From Scytonema sp. UIC 10036 (GTDB lineage Bacteria > Cyanobacteriota > Cyanobacteriia > Cyanobacteriales > Nostocaceae), in contig NZ_WJFC01000002.1 in the NCBI RefSeq assembly GCF_009725235.1, positions 1 through 64,000 on the forward strand: a stretch of DNA of 64,000 nt, written 5' to 3'. The translations under genes and the position numbers were made by a program. Within the stretch, counting starts at the first letter, position 1, and each line of letters opens with the position of its first letter. Of the stretch, positions 53,121-61,859 are shown piece after piece. The notes under the pieces were generated by a model. It made no database searches. It saw only the letters and a list, made by a program, of their open reading frames with translations, and was not told the DNA's origin.

Positions 53121-53419
53121 GCGACCTGCAATGCTAATCGCTCAAACCTGCAATCATGACATTTACAAACCAGGATTATTTGCAACTATAATTACGCTTC
53201 AGCCAGGATGATGGGTCTTGTCCACTTTTGGTGATCTAGTTTGGGGATATTAGTTCAGGCGATACCTACGGTAAGCTCCGCTAACGCAAAAACAAAAAAT
53301 GGAATAGTAACTATTACTCAGATTGAGGGATAGCACGAAGTAGAAGACACGAGCGATCGCAAATACACTTTACTTTTCTTTTCCCCTTACAATTTTGCCT
53401 TGTCCCAATCCCCAATCAT
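53121..53419. other. Gene-free region upstream of hsp20
   Basis: No ORF or repeat of note apart from a HIP1 word (GAGCGATCGC at about 53352). It may contain degraded adh sequence. Confidence 0.3.
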
Positions 53420-53478
53420 CATAATTTCCTCAGAAAGCCCTTAGATTTCTTCTTTATAGTGTGAACAGAATTCAGCAC
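53420..53478 (+). promoter_or_regulatory. Stress-motif copy H, upstream of hsp20
   Basis: CATAATTTCCTCAGAAAGC, CCTTAGATTTCTTCTTTATA, GTGTGAACAGAATTCAGCAC. The only full-length extended copy on the plus strand, about 95-150 nt before the hsp20 start. TATAGT 18 nt after TCAGAA could be the -10 element. Confidence 0.7.
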
Positions 53479-53573
53479 TGGCATGATAGCAACGCTGTTT
53501 CAGCGACTGACAAAACCCAGTCTAATGCAAAATTCTAAACACCCAAGTATAGATCATCAGGAGACTTAAAATT

Positions 53574-54044
53574 ATGGCACTCGTTCGTTGGGAACCTTTC
53601 CGAGAAGTTGAAAGTTTGCAGCGGCAGTTAAACCGCTTGTTTGATGAGATAGCACCGACAGGTCGTAGAGAAGAAGAAGGCATTGCCTTTATTCCCTCTG
53701 CAGAGATTCAAGAAACCCCCGATGCGGTTCATCTCAAGGTAGAAATTCCCGGTGTAGACCCCAAAGACCTAGATGTGCAGGTATCGCCAGAGGCAGTGTC
53801 TATTTCCGGTGAGCGGAAATTAGAAATCAAAACGGAAGAAAGAGGCATCACCCGCACCGAATTCCGCTATGGCAGGTTTCAGCGCGTAATTCCGTTGCCT
53901 ACCCGTGTCCAGCACGATCAGGTGCAAGCAGAATACAAAGATGGCATTCTCAAGCTGAGGCTGCCCAAGGCTGAAGAAGATAGGAACAAGGTTGTGAAAG
54001 TAAACTTAGGTGACGAGCACAGGAGCAACGGGCAAGGGCAGTGA
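53574..54044 (+). CDS. Hsp20/alpha-crystallin small heat-shock protein
   Basis: A 156-residue ATP-independent holdase. N-terminal arm MALVRWEPFREVESLQRQLN, alpha-crystallin domain at about 45-140 (LKVEIPGVDPKDLDVQVSPE, FRYGRFQRVIPLP, AEYKDGILKLRLPKAEE), short C-terminal tail. The usual I-x-I anchor motif is replaced by VVKVNL. Behind stress-motif copy H and 45 nt before the DsbA-like gene, so likely cotranscribed with it; dnaK follows. Confidence 0.95.
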   Translation: MALVRWEPFREVESLQRQLNRLFDEIAPTGRREEEGIAFIPSAEIQETPDAVHLKVEIPGVDPKDLDVQVSPEAVSISGERKLEIKTEERGITRTEFRYGRFQRVIPLPTRVQHDQVQAEYKDGILKLRLPKAEEDRNKVVKVNLGDEHRSNGQGQ

Positions 54045-54089
54045 CGCAATGTTTTCCAAAGCACTCCCTTAAGAGCAGGAGGTGACAAC

Positions 54090-54656
54090 ATGATTACAAC
54101 AGCAACAGGCGAACTTAGCCTCCCAGTTAGCGATGCCTTCGGCACACCTGAAGGTGAACGCGACCATATCCGAGGGCCAAAAAACGCACCTGTCACCCTC
54201 GTGGAATACGGCGACTATGAGTGTCCCTATTGCGGTCGTGCCCATTTCATCGTCAAAGAACTCCAGCAGTTGACCGGGGATCTCATGCGCTTTGTCTACC
54301 GCCACTTCCCGTTAACTAGCATGCATCCCCACGCCGAGCAGGCAGCAGAAGCAGCAGAGGCAGCTGGGGCGCAAGGTAAGTTCTGGGAGATGCACAACTA
54401 TCTCTTTGAACATCAACAGGCGCTCGATCGCAAACATCTAATAGAATATGCCGCTAACCTCGGTCTTGATGTGCCTCGGTTTAGTCACGAACTCGCCGAG
54501 CACGCCCACGTAGCCAAGATACGCGAAGACTTACTCAGCGGAATCCAGAGCGGGGTCAACGGCACGCCGACTTTTTTCATCAACGGTGTGCGCCACAATG
54601 GCTCTTACGACCTCCGCTCATTGTCAGCCGCGATTGAAAACGCAGCCGAATCCTGA
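54090..54656 (+). CDS. DsbA-like thioredoxin-fold protein
   Basis: 188 residues of the DsbA/FrnE-type thiol oxidoreductases. Active site Cys45-Pro-Tyr-Cys48 (YECPYCGRAH), helical insert (EQAAEAAEAAGAQGKFWEMH), cis-proline loop NGTPTFFINGVRHNG. No signal peptide, so cytoplasmic, where it may reduce or isomerise disulfides. AGGAGG lies before ATG 54090. Between hsp20 and dnaK, it fits a protein-repair operon. Confidence 0.9.
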   Translation: MITTATGELSLPVSDAFGTPEGERDHIRGPKNAPVTLVEYGDYECPYCGRAHFIVKELQQLTGDLMRFVYRHFPLTSMHPHAEQAAEAAEAAGAQGKFWEMHNYLFEHQQALDRKHLIEYAANLGLDVPRFSHELAEHAHVAKIREDLLSGIQSGVNGTPTFFINGVRHNGSYDLRSLSAAIENAAES

Positions 54657-54899
54657 GTGCTAACGAGCCAGAGGGCAGAAGGTTCAAGGATAGATTCTTC
54701 CTTCTGCCAAAAGGTCACAAGCCCACGTCAGTTTGCTCAAGTCGGGAAATCCTTACTTTCAGAAGCCGTTGTTAAATCCCCTAAATTTATTTATGGGGTT
54801 TCCCCTTCTGCCCTCTGCCTTCTTAATACCATTTATTCAACTTGTCCTAAATTCAGACTCTTAATTTTTTATCTTAATCTTTGAAGGAGGTTGCTAACG

Positions 54900-56789
54900 A
54901 TGGCAAAAATCGTTGGTATTGATTTAGGAACTACCAACTCCTGTATAGCTGTAATAGAGGGCGGACAACCCGTCGTTATTCCGAACACAGAAGGCGGTCG
55001 CACAACTCCGTCTGTAGTTGCTTACACCAAGAAGGGCGAAAAACTTGTCGGGCAAATTGCCAAGCGCCAGGGTGTAATGAACCCAGAAAACACTTTTTAT
55101 TCTGTGAAGCGGTTCATCGGGCGCAGGTATGATGAAGTCACCCAAGAGGCAAAACAAGTTACTTACAAAGTAGTACGTGACAGTAATGGCAATGTCAAGC
55201 TACACTGTCCCGCTCTGAACAAGGAATTTTCACCCGAAGAAATCGCGGCTGAGGTAGTCCGCAAGCTGATAGATGATGCCAGCACATATCTGGGCGAACC
55301 AGTGAGGCAAGCGGTAATTACCACCCCTGCCTATTTCAATGACTCTCAACGGCAGGCTACCAAAGATGCCGGTAGAATTGCCGGGATTGAAGTTCTGCGA
55401 ATTATTAACGAGCCAACAGCGGCTGCCCTCGCCTACGGACTTGACAAGAAAACCAATGAAACCATCCTAGTCTTTGACTTAGGTGGTGGAACGTTCGACG
55501 TGTCTATCCTAGAAGTGGGTGATGGTGTGTTTGAAGTGAAAGCTACCAGTGGCGACACCCACTTGGGCGGTGATGACTTTGATAAGAGAATCGTAGACTG
55601 GCTAGCAACCGAATTCCAGCGTAACGAAGGCATCGACCTCCGTAAAGACAAACAAGCCCTGCAACGCCTCACCGAAGCATCAGAAAAAGCCAAAATTGAA
55701 CTGTCAGGCGCAACACAGACGAACATTAACTTACCTTTTATTACCGCAACTCCGGAGGGCCCGAAACATCTAGATATGACCTTAACGCGGGTACAGTTCG
55801 AGCAAATGTGCGCCGACTTGTTTGATCGCAGCCGCATTCCCGTCGAACAAGCTCTGCGCGATGCTAAACTGAGTCCCGCAAATATTGACGAAGTCATCCT
55901 AGTGGGTGGTGCAACTCGGATGCCGGCTGTCCAGCAACTGGTACGGCAGATAATAGGCAAAGACCCACACCAGGGTGTCAACCCGGATGAAGTCGTAGCA
56001 GTGGGTGCAGCAATTCAGGCGGGTGTGCTTGGGGGTGAGGTAAAAGATGTACTGCTCCTAGATGTCACGCCGTTGTCGCTGGGTGTTGAAACTCTAGGTG
56101 GTGTGACGACCAAGATTATTCCGCGCAATACCACTGTCCCAGTGAAGAAGTCTGAGGTGTTCTCAACGGCGGCTGACGCACAAACAAACGTAGAAATCCA
56201 TGTTCTGCAAGGTGAACGCGAAATGGCATCCGACAACAAGAGCCTGGGAACCTTCCGACTAGATGGGATTCCTCCAGCTCCCAGAGGTATGCCACAGATC
56301 GAAGTTACTTTTGACATTGATGCTAACGGGATTCTGTCAGCAACTGCCAGAGAAAAAGCCACAGGTAAAGAACAGTCCATTAGCATCACAGGTGCGTCTA
56401 CCCTCGACAAATCTGAAGTAGAACGGATGGTGAAAGAAGCCGAGCGCAATGCGGAAGAAGACCGTAGGCGGCGCGAACAAATTGATACCAAAAACATAGC
56501 AGATTCTGTTGCTTATCAAGCCGAGAAACAACTTCAGGATTTGGGCGACAAAGTGCCACCAGCAGACAAGTCCCGCGTGGAAGGCTTAATTCGAGACTTG
56601 CGTCAGGCAATTGAGCAGAACAACATCGATCGCATGAAGTCTCTCACCAACGAAATTCAACAAGCCCTGATGCAAATCGGCACTGCAGTTTACTCACAAG
56701 CAAGTGCATCTTCAAACGGTGGTACTTCTACAGACCGTCAAGGCGGCGGTGAAGATATCATCGATGCAGACTTTGTGGAACAAAAGTAA
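54900..56789 (+). CDS. dnaK: Chaperone protein DnaK (Hsp70)
   Basis: 629 residues. An ATP-dependent chaperone. ATPase domain 1-380 with [66 protein letters not shown]; linker [10 protein letters not shown]; substrate domain ([15 protein letters not shown]) and C-terminal lid ending [12 protein letters not shown]. The ATG 54900 (MAKIVGID) follows GGAGG; the TTG at 54891 is rejected. No grpE or dnaJ adjacent; cyanobacteria carry several dnaK genes and this looks like a stress-island paralogue. Confidence 0.97.
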   Translation: MAKIVGIDLGTTNSCIAVIEGGQPVVIPNTEGGRTTPSVVAYTKKGEKLVGQIAKRQGVMNPENTFYSVKRFIGRRYDEVTQEAKQVTYKVVRDSNGNVKLHCPALNKEFSPEEIAAEVVRKLIDDASTYLGEPVRQAVITTPAYFNDSQRQATKDAGRIAGIEVLRIINEPTAAALAYGLDKKTNETILVFDLGGGTFDVSILEVGDGVFEVKATSGDTHLGGDDFDKRIVDWLATEFQRNEGIDLRKDKQALQRLTEASEKAKIELSGATQTNINLPFITATPEGPKHLDMTLTRVQFEQMCADLFDRSRIPVEQALRDAKLSPANIDEVILVGGATRMPAVQQLVRQIIGKDPHQGVNPDEVVAVGAAIQAGVLGGEVKDVLLLDVTPLSLGVETLGGVTTKIIPRNTTVPVKKSEVFSTAADAQTNVEIHVLQGEREMASDNKSLGTFRLDGIPPAPRGMPQIEVTFDIDANGILSATAREKATGKEQSISITGASTLDKSEVERMVKEAERNAEEDRRRREQIDTKNIADSVAYQAEKQLQDLGDKVPPADKSRVEGLIRDLRQAIEQNNIDRMKSLTNEIQQALMQIGTAVYSQASASSNGGTSTDRQGGGEDIIDADFVEQK

Positions 56790-56958
56790 CAAGACGCAGC
56801 GAGCAGTCCGTTGCTCTAGTTCTCAGAGTTAAAGGAACTGCTTTAGCGAGCCTGGGTGACGCAGTGAAATTCTCAAATACTCTCTTCCTATCCCCGCGTC
56901 CTTAAATCTGCGCCACATTTCGTGATGTTATCTAGTTTTTTAATTTGGAGTAATTTTT

Positions 56959-57732
56959 ATGACTTCTACATCTGAAAAAACCGCCCTCAAAAGTGTCTCT
57001 GCTATCTTCAATGATGAGAAGAAGATGCAAGAAGTGGTTGAGCGTCTAATCGATCGCAGCGTTCCTAAAGATAACATTTCGATTATTGGTCGCGACTTCC
57101 ACACCGAAACTCGTATCTCCGGATTTGTGACTAAACAAGATGTGATCTTGGATGGACTCGCCACCGGAGCGATTTTTGGATCGCTATTTGGTTCTATCTT
57201 GGCTTTACTTACGGGCGTGGGCGTGTTGTTCATTCCCTTTTTGGGAACCGTAGTAGCAGCAGGCCCTTTGGGAGCAGCATTATTAGGAGCGGCAGGCGGT
57301 GCTTTATATGGTTCCTTGGGAGCAGGCATTGGATCTGCCTTAATCGCAATGGGAATGCCGGAGGACAAAGCTGCTGTTTACGAAACACGCCTGAAAACAG
57401 GTGAGTTTTTACTGGTCGCGGAAGTGCCACAAGAACAAGCAGACGAAGTTGTCTCACTGTTAGAAAGTGCGGGTGCGGAAGAAGTCGCTATCACTGACAT
57501 GAAAATTCCCCGTCAACCAAAAGGTGAACTGGCAGATGATGAGCAGATTTCACCAGAAATTAGAGCAAATCTGTCGGACGACGCGCAAAAAACTTTTGTT
57601 GATACCTACAATCGGTCGTTCAGAGAAGCCAATGGAAAAGATAATGCCTTGACGAAGGCTTGGGATCGGGTCAAACAGATGTTTGATCGCGACGAAAAAG
57701 GCACTTATTCCAAGTCTAAAGTCATATCGTAA
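56959..57732 (+). CDS. GS17M-like stress protein with glycine-rich membrane segment and ChaB-like tail
   Basis: 257 residues. 10-65: ferredoxin-like GS17M fold (SAIFNDEKKMQEVVERLIDR, VPKDNISIIGRDF). 70-135: Gly/Ala-rich hydrophobic hairpin (GLATGAIFGSLFGSILALLT, GAALLGAAGGALYGSLGAGI), probably membrane-inserted. 135-165: a second fold half (GEFLLVAEVPQEQADEVVSL). 190-245: ChaB-like region (SPEIRANLSDDAQKTFVDTY, TKAWDRVKQMF). Its last codons (FDRDEKGTYSKSK) recur as non-coding copies at 57743, 61790 and 63040. Relative of 37182-37541. Exact role unknown. Confidence 0.8.
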   Translation: MTSTSEKTALKSVSAIFNDEKKMQEVVERLIDRSVPKDNISIIGRDFHTETRISGFVTKQDVILDGLATGAIFGSLFGSILALLTGVGVLFIPFLGTVVAAGPLGAALLGAAGGALYGSLGAGIGSALIAMGMPEDKAAVYETRLKTGEFLLVAEVPQEQADEVVSLLESAGAEEVAITDMKIPRQPKGELADDEQISPEIRANLSDDAQKTFVDTYNRSFREANGKDNALTKAWDRVKQMFDRDEKGTYSKSKVIS

Positions 57733-57742
57733 ATTTCCAAAG

Positions 57743-57900
57743 TTGCGATCGCGACGAACAAGGCACTTATTCCAGTCTCAAAACAACTTAAAAACCTAGG
57801 AGAACCATCATAAACTAATATCACCGACTCCTTAAACCGACTCCTTAAAGGGCTGCAAGTTTTGATCGTGAGCTTTCTTTTTTCCTCCCTTGAGTACTTG
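57743..57900 (+). pseudogene. Duplicated ChaB-like tail plus 5' end of a lost YfdX gene
   Basis: GATCGCGACGAACAAGGCAC repeats the end of the gene just before it. CTAGGAGAACCATCATAAAC and CACCGACTCCTTAAA, GGGCTGCAAGTTTTGATCGT and CTTTCTTTTTTCCTCCCTTG then match the ribosome site, start and signal-peptide region of the YfdX gene at 63109, with the ATG changed to ATA. The rest is replaced by the GC-rich dehydrogenase segment. Confidence 0.6.
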
Positions 57901-57998
57901 TGGCAGCCAATGCGATGTTGTTGCGCCCCGTGAAACTAGCTGAGGGGGCCTGAAATGAAATTTAGTAGTTCAAACCATAAAAAGAGGATGAACAAGCT

Positions 57999-59195
57999 AT
58001 GGTAAGCAATCGTGGAGTAGTCTATATAGGTCCTCGGAAAGTCGAGGTTCAAAATATTGACTTCCCAAAACTAGTTGACCCTCGTGGCAAGAAGTGCGAG
58101 CACGGTGTCATTCTCAAGGTGGTCACCACGAACATCTGCGGTAGCGACCAGCACATCTACCGGGGCCGCTTCGCCGCTCCAGAGGGGATGACGCTGGGTC
58201 ATGAGATTACTGGTGAGGTCATCGAGGTGGGCCGGGACGTGGAGTTTATTAAGGTCGGCGATCTCGTCTCGGTTCCATTTAACGTCGCCTGCGGCCGCTG
58301 CCGCAACTGCAAGGAACGGCACACCGACATTTGCATGAACACCAACCCTGACTTCCCATGCGGAGCCTACGGCTTCAACCTGGGCGGCTGGCCAGGTGGG
58401 CAGACCGAGTACCACATGGTCCCCTATGCTGACTTCCAACTGCTGAAGTTCCCTGACAAAGACCAGGCAATGGAGCGCATTTATGACCTCACCCTCCTCT
58501 CGGACATTCTGCCCACGGGCTACCATGGGTGTGTCATTGCGGGAGTTGGAACGGGCTCCACGGTGTACATTGCAGGGGCAGGACCGGTGGGTCGGTGTGC
58601 CGCCGCCAGTGCCCGCCTCCTAGGGGCCTCCGCCATCATCGTCGGGGACGTGAACCAGACCCGATTGCAGCTGGTGAAGAAGTCGGGTTACGAGACTGTA
58701 GACCTAACGCAAGACGTGCCGCTGGCCGATCAGATCGAGTCGATCCTTGGCGTTCGCGAAGTGGACTGCGGGGTGGACGCCGTGGGGTTCGAAGCCCACG
58801 GCCATGGGAAAGACGCTGGCGAGCAGCCGGAGGCTGTATTGAACGACCTGATGTCGGTGGTTCGCTTCGGCGGGGGAATGGGCATCCCTGGCATTTACAC
58901 TAGCTCCGACCCCGGTGGTCCCACGGACCTGGCTAAGCAGGGGAAGTTGATCCTCGACTTCGGCAACGCATGGATCAAGTCGCAGTTCGCCATGTGGGGG
59001 CAGTGCCCGGTGATGAAGTACCACCGACTCCTGATGCAGGCCATCCTCGGGGGCCGGATGGAATACCTGAGCGAGGTCACAAACATCGAGTTCATCTCGC
59101 TCGACCAAGCACCAGAGGCGTACCGGACATTCGACCAAGGGGCACCGAAAAAGTTCGTCATCGACCCGCACAACAGCACCAAGAAAGCTGCATAG
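57999..59195 (+). CDS. fdhA: Glutathione-independent formaldehyde dehydrogenase, copy 2
   Basis: 398 residues, a paralogue of 50189-51385 with all zinc ligands (NICGSDQHIY, GHEITGEV, CGRCRNCKERHTDIC) and NAD motif VYIAGAGPVGRCAAASARLL (a usual Gly-Leu replaced by Gly-Arg). From about 58070 the DNA is clearly richer in G+C with C/G-ending codons, unlike the dnaK region, suggesting acquisition from a high-GC bacterium rather than local duplication. ATG 57999 (MVSNRGVVYIGP). The leader GAAATGAAATTTAGTAGTTC is repeated before the next gene. Confidence 0.93.
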   Translation: MVSNRGVVYIGPRKVEVQNIDFPKLVDPRGKKCEHGVILKVVTTNICGSDQHIYRGRFAAPEGMTLGHEITGEVIEVGRDVEFIKVGDLVSVPFNVACGRCRNCKERHTDICMNTNPDFPCGAYGFNLGGWPGGQTEYHMVPYADFQLLKFPDKDQAMERIYDLTLLSDILPTGYHGCVIAGVGTGSTVYIAGAGPVGRCAAASARLLGASAIIVGDVNQTRLQLVKKSGYETVDLTQDVPLADQIESILGVREVDCGVDAVGFEAHGHGKDAGEQPEAVLNDLMSVVRFGGGMGIPGIYTSSDPGGPTDLAKQGKLILDFGNAWIKSQFAMWGQCPVMKYHRLLMQAILGGRMEYLSEVTNIEFISLDQAPEAYRTFDQGAPKKFVIDPHNSTKKAA

Positions 59196-59290
59196 AGCAG
59201 GATCATCCTGTGGCAGAAGCAGGTGTTAGAGTCTTTGAAATGAAGTTTAGCAGTTTTAAACCATAAGAGTAGCTCAAAGGAGAAACAACC

Positions 59291-59962
59291 ATGACAACTG
59301 CAACCGCAATCCGAACTGACGAGCAAATCCAAAAGGATGTGCTGAATGAGTTGAAGTGGGATTCCCGCGTCCACTCTACCGAAATCGGCGTGGCCGTCAA
59401 AGACGGTGTTGTTACGCTCACAGGCTGGGTTGATTCCTTTTACAAGCGCGGGGCTGCCGAAGAAGCCGCCCACCGCGTCCGTGGCGTACTGGCTGTGGCC
59501 AACGACATCGAGGTTCGGCTGCCGGTCTCTACCGAGCGCACTGACGCCGACATTGCCGCAGCCGCCATTCATGCGCTGGAGTGGGATGCCGGCGTGTCCA
59601 TCGATAAGCTCGACATCACAGTTTCTAAGGGCTGGGTCACGCTTAAGGGTGAGGTCGAGTGGCAGTACCAGAAAATGGACGCTGAGCGAGTGGTTCGCCG
59701 CCTGAAAGGCGTCAAGGGGGTGACCAACTTGCTCACCATCAAGCCCCGCGTGACCCCATCAGAACTCAAGCAGAAAATTGAGCAGGCGCTGGTGCGCAGC
59801 GCGGAGACCGACGCGCTGCGGATCACGGTCGAGGTGGAGGGGAGCAAGGCCATCCTGAGGGGGTCGGTGCGCTCCTGGGCTGAGAAGCAAGAGGCGGAGC
59901 GGGCAGCGTGGTCGGCACCAGGAATCACCTCGGTGGAAAACTGGATCGCGATCTCGCCCTAA
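59291..59962 (+). CDS. Protein with three BON domains
   Basis: 223 residues with three consecutive BON modules at about 10-77, 83-148 and 152-221 ([113 protein letters not shown]). BON domains bind phospholipid or peptidoglycan-associated ligands and occur in osmotic-stress proteins. No signal peptide. AAAGGAG stands before the ATG. G+C-rich like the preceding gene, so probably acquired with it. Confidence 0.9.
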   Translation: MTTATAIRTDEQIQKDVLNELKWDSRVHSTEIGVAVKDGVVTLTGWVDSFYKRGAAEEAAHRVRGVLAVANDIEVRLPVSTERTDADIAAAAIHALEWDAGVSIDKLDITVSKGWVTLKGEVEWQYQKMDAERVVRRLKGVKGVTNLLTIKPRVTPSELKQKIEQALVRSAETDALRITVEVEGSKAILRGSVRSWAEKQEAERAAWSAPGITSVENWIAISP

Positions 59963-60014
59963 GCCTGACCGTCAGAACGGCCGCCTCTACTATCATCGAA
60001 GCAGACACAAAGGT

Positions 60015-60686
60015 ATGGTGGAACACAGAATCAAGTCAACTATGCAAAAATCACGAACGGCAGCAGAGTCGGACACCCAGCGGATTGAAGCGTTTAGCGA
60101 TGCCGTGTTTGCCATTGCCATCACGCTGCTGATACTGGAAATTCGCGTGCCAGAGTTGAACTCTACGGAGGGAACACCGAGTCTTGTTTCAGGATTGTTC
60201 GCGTTGTGGCCGTCCTACTTCGCCTACATTTTCAGCTTCGTGGTAATTGGAATTTTCTGGGCAAATCATCACTACGTTTTCCAACTCTACGAACGGAGCG
60301 ATCAAGTATTCAGGCTGTTCAACCTCTTGTTTCTGATGTGTATTTCGTTTCTGCCGTTTCCAACGGCGGTCCTGGCTAGATGCATTACTGACGCACAGCA
60401 GCTGCAAACCGTAGTCGTCTTGTATGCGTTGGTATTGTTCTTATCAGTGTTGACATGGCTGCTCATCTGGCTATATGCCAGCCGCAATCATCGATTGCTC
60501 AACAGACATCTCGACGATAAATTCATCGCTTACCTCACCCGCATGTACATATTAACTAGCGTGTTGTACTTCTTAGCGCTTGTGCTGTCGTTGTGGAACG
60601 GTATCGCCGGATTGGTGTTATGCGTGGGATTGACATTACTATACACGCTGCCGCCGAAAAAGCCAGTGTATCGTAGCGGCGCATAA
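60015..60686 (+). CDS. TMEM175-family potassium channel
   Basis: 223 residues with six hydrophobic helices. The family signature is at about 22-42: RIEAFSDAVFAIAITLLILE (the FSD motif lining the pore). It also has GIFWANHHYVFQ after helix 3 and C-terminal TSVLYFLALVLSLWNGIAGL. Bacterial members are tetrameric K+-leak channels. Neither ATG 60015 nor ATG 60042 has a clear ribosome site; I keep the first. The third K+-linked protein in this window. Confidence 0.85.
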   Translation: MVEHRIKSTMQKSRTAAESDTQRIEAFSDAVFAIAITLLILEIRVPELNSTEGTPSLVSGLFALWPSYFAYIFSFVVIGIFWANHHYVFQLYERSDQVFRLFNLLFLMCISFLPFPTAVLARCITDAQQLQTVVVLYALVLFLSVLTWLLIWLYASRNHRLLNRHLDDKFIAYLTRMYILTSVLYFLALVLSLWNGIAGLVLCVGLTLLYTLPPKKPVYRSGA

Positions 60687-60831
60687 ACGTGAGATCTCCT
60701 GAGGACATCAGGAACGAGCCTGAGGATCGCATCGGCGCGTTCGCGCAGCGTACACAGAGTGTAATCGCGCAGTGTACACAAAGTATAATTGCTAACTTGC
60801 AAAAGAAAAGAATCTAATCAGGAGAACAAGC
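60687..60831. repeat. Short direct repeats between TMEM175 and aldo/keto reductase genes
   Basis: CGCGCAGCGTACACAGAGTG and CGCGCAGTGTACACAAAGTA, two near copies 23 nt apart at about 60741-60785. GTGTACAC is itself palindromic. Possibly an operator for the aldo/keto reductase gene. Confidence 0.45.
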
Positions 60832-61671
60832 ATGGAACAGCGTCGGTTTGGTTCCACAAAGCGTGAGGTCGCTGCGATCGGTCAAGGGACTTGGTACATC
60901 GATCGCAGCGATCGCGCCTCAGCAATCGCCACGCTGCGTCGAGGTCTCGATCTCGGCATGACCCATATTGACACCGCCGAGATGTACGGCATGGCCGAGG
61001 AAGTGGTCGCCGAGGCGATCGTCGGGCGACGCGATGAGGTCTTCCTGGTCTCCAAGGTACTTCCCGAGAATGCCTCTCGGCGCGGGACGATGGCGGCTTG
61101 CGAGAAGTCGCTTGCTCGCCTCAAAACTGATCGACTGGACTGCTACCTCTTGCACTGGCGCAGTCAGCACCCGTTGGAGGGCACAATTGCCGCCTTCGAG
61201 CAGCTTCAGCACGAGAGGAAGATTCTTTCTTGGGGAGTGAGCAACTTCGATCTGCCCGACCTTGAAGAGGCCCAGGCGATCGCTGGCGAGGGTCGTTTTG
61301 TTTGCAACCAAGTTCTTTACCATTTGAAAGAGCGCGCAATCGAGCATGCCGTGATTCCTTGGTGTGAGAAGCATGGCGTCGCCGTGGTCGCCTACAGCCC
61401 GTTCGGTCACGGGCACTTCCCAGATCCGCACACGACCGGAGGCCAGGTGCTGCAGGAAATCGCCGCCGCGCACAACGCGACCCCTCGCCAGGTTGCGCTT
61501 CGGTTCTTAGTGCGGCGGCCCTTGCTCTTTGCAATCCCCAAGGCTTCTAGCCCCGAGCACGCAGTCGAAAACGCCGGGGCTGGGGATCTCCAGTTGACCG
61601 AAGCCGAGCTCGATCAGATCGATAAAGCTTTCCTGCCTGGTCCCCGTCCCCACGTGCTTCCAATGCTGTAG
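60832..61671 (+). CDS. Aldo/keto reductase
   Basis: An NADPH-dependent carbonyl reductase of 279 residues. The complete catalytic tetrad is present: Asp47 and Tyr52 (HIDTAEMYG), Lys75 (FLVSKVLP), His108 (CYLLHWRS). Cofactor-binding motifs GVSNFDLPDLEEAQ, AYSPFGHG and AIPKASSPEHAVEN. Resembles YeaE/DkgB-type reductases acting on methylglyoxal and other aldehydes. AGGAG precedes the ATG. G+C-rich. It complements the formaldehyde dehydrogenase and DJ-1 proteins in aldehyde defence; broken relatives lie at 15916 and 44604. Confidence 0.95.
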   Translation: MEQRRFGSTKREVAAIGQGTWYIDRSDRASAIATLRRGLDLGMTHIDTAEMYGMAEEVVAEAIVGRRDEVFLVSKVLPENASRRGTMAACEKSLARLKTDRLDCYLLHWRSQHPLEGTIAAFEQLQHERKILSWGVSNFDLPDLEEAQAIAGEGRFVCNQVLYHLKERAIEHAVIPWCEKHGVAVVAYSPFGHGHFPDPHTTGGQVLQEIAAAHNATPRQVALRFLVRRPLLFAIPKASSPEHAVENAGAGDLQLTEAELDQIDKAFLPGPRPHVLPML

Positions 61672-61780
61672 CTCGCCTGCAACCAACGAAAGGGCAAGGG
61701 AGCAGTCCGAGTGGAGCAGGGGAGAAGCCTCTGGTACAAGACCAAAGGAAAAACTAATGGGCTAGTGAAGGCTTAGAAGT

Positions 61781-61802
61781 AGATCGAACAATTGTTCGAT
61801 CT
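61781..61802. repeat. Perfect 22-bp palindrome before yfdX
   Basis: AGATCGAACAA-TTGTTCGATCT. It lies within a decayed copy of the ChaB-like tail (compare TTTGATCGCGACGAAAAAGG), so it may be an accident of decay, but could bind a dimeric regulator. Confidence 0.5.
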
Positions 61803-61859
61803 CGATGAAAAAAACACCTATTCTAAACCCAAAACAAATTAACAAACAAGGAGAAGATT

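Noticed and set aside
55433..56497. Minus-strand ORFs of 160-182 residues opposite dnaK
   Set aside because: Typical antisense frames of dnaK; no independent coding evidence.
58071..59171. Long antisense ORFs (124-225 residues) around the second formaldehyde dehydrogenase
   Set aside because: High G+C makes stops rare in all frames; the sense frame has every family motif.
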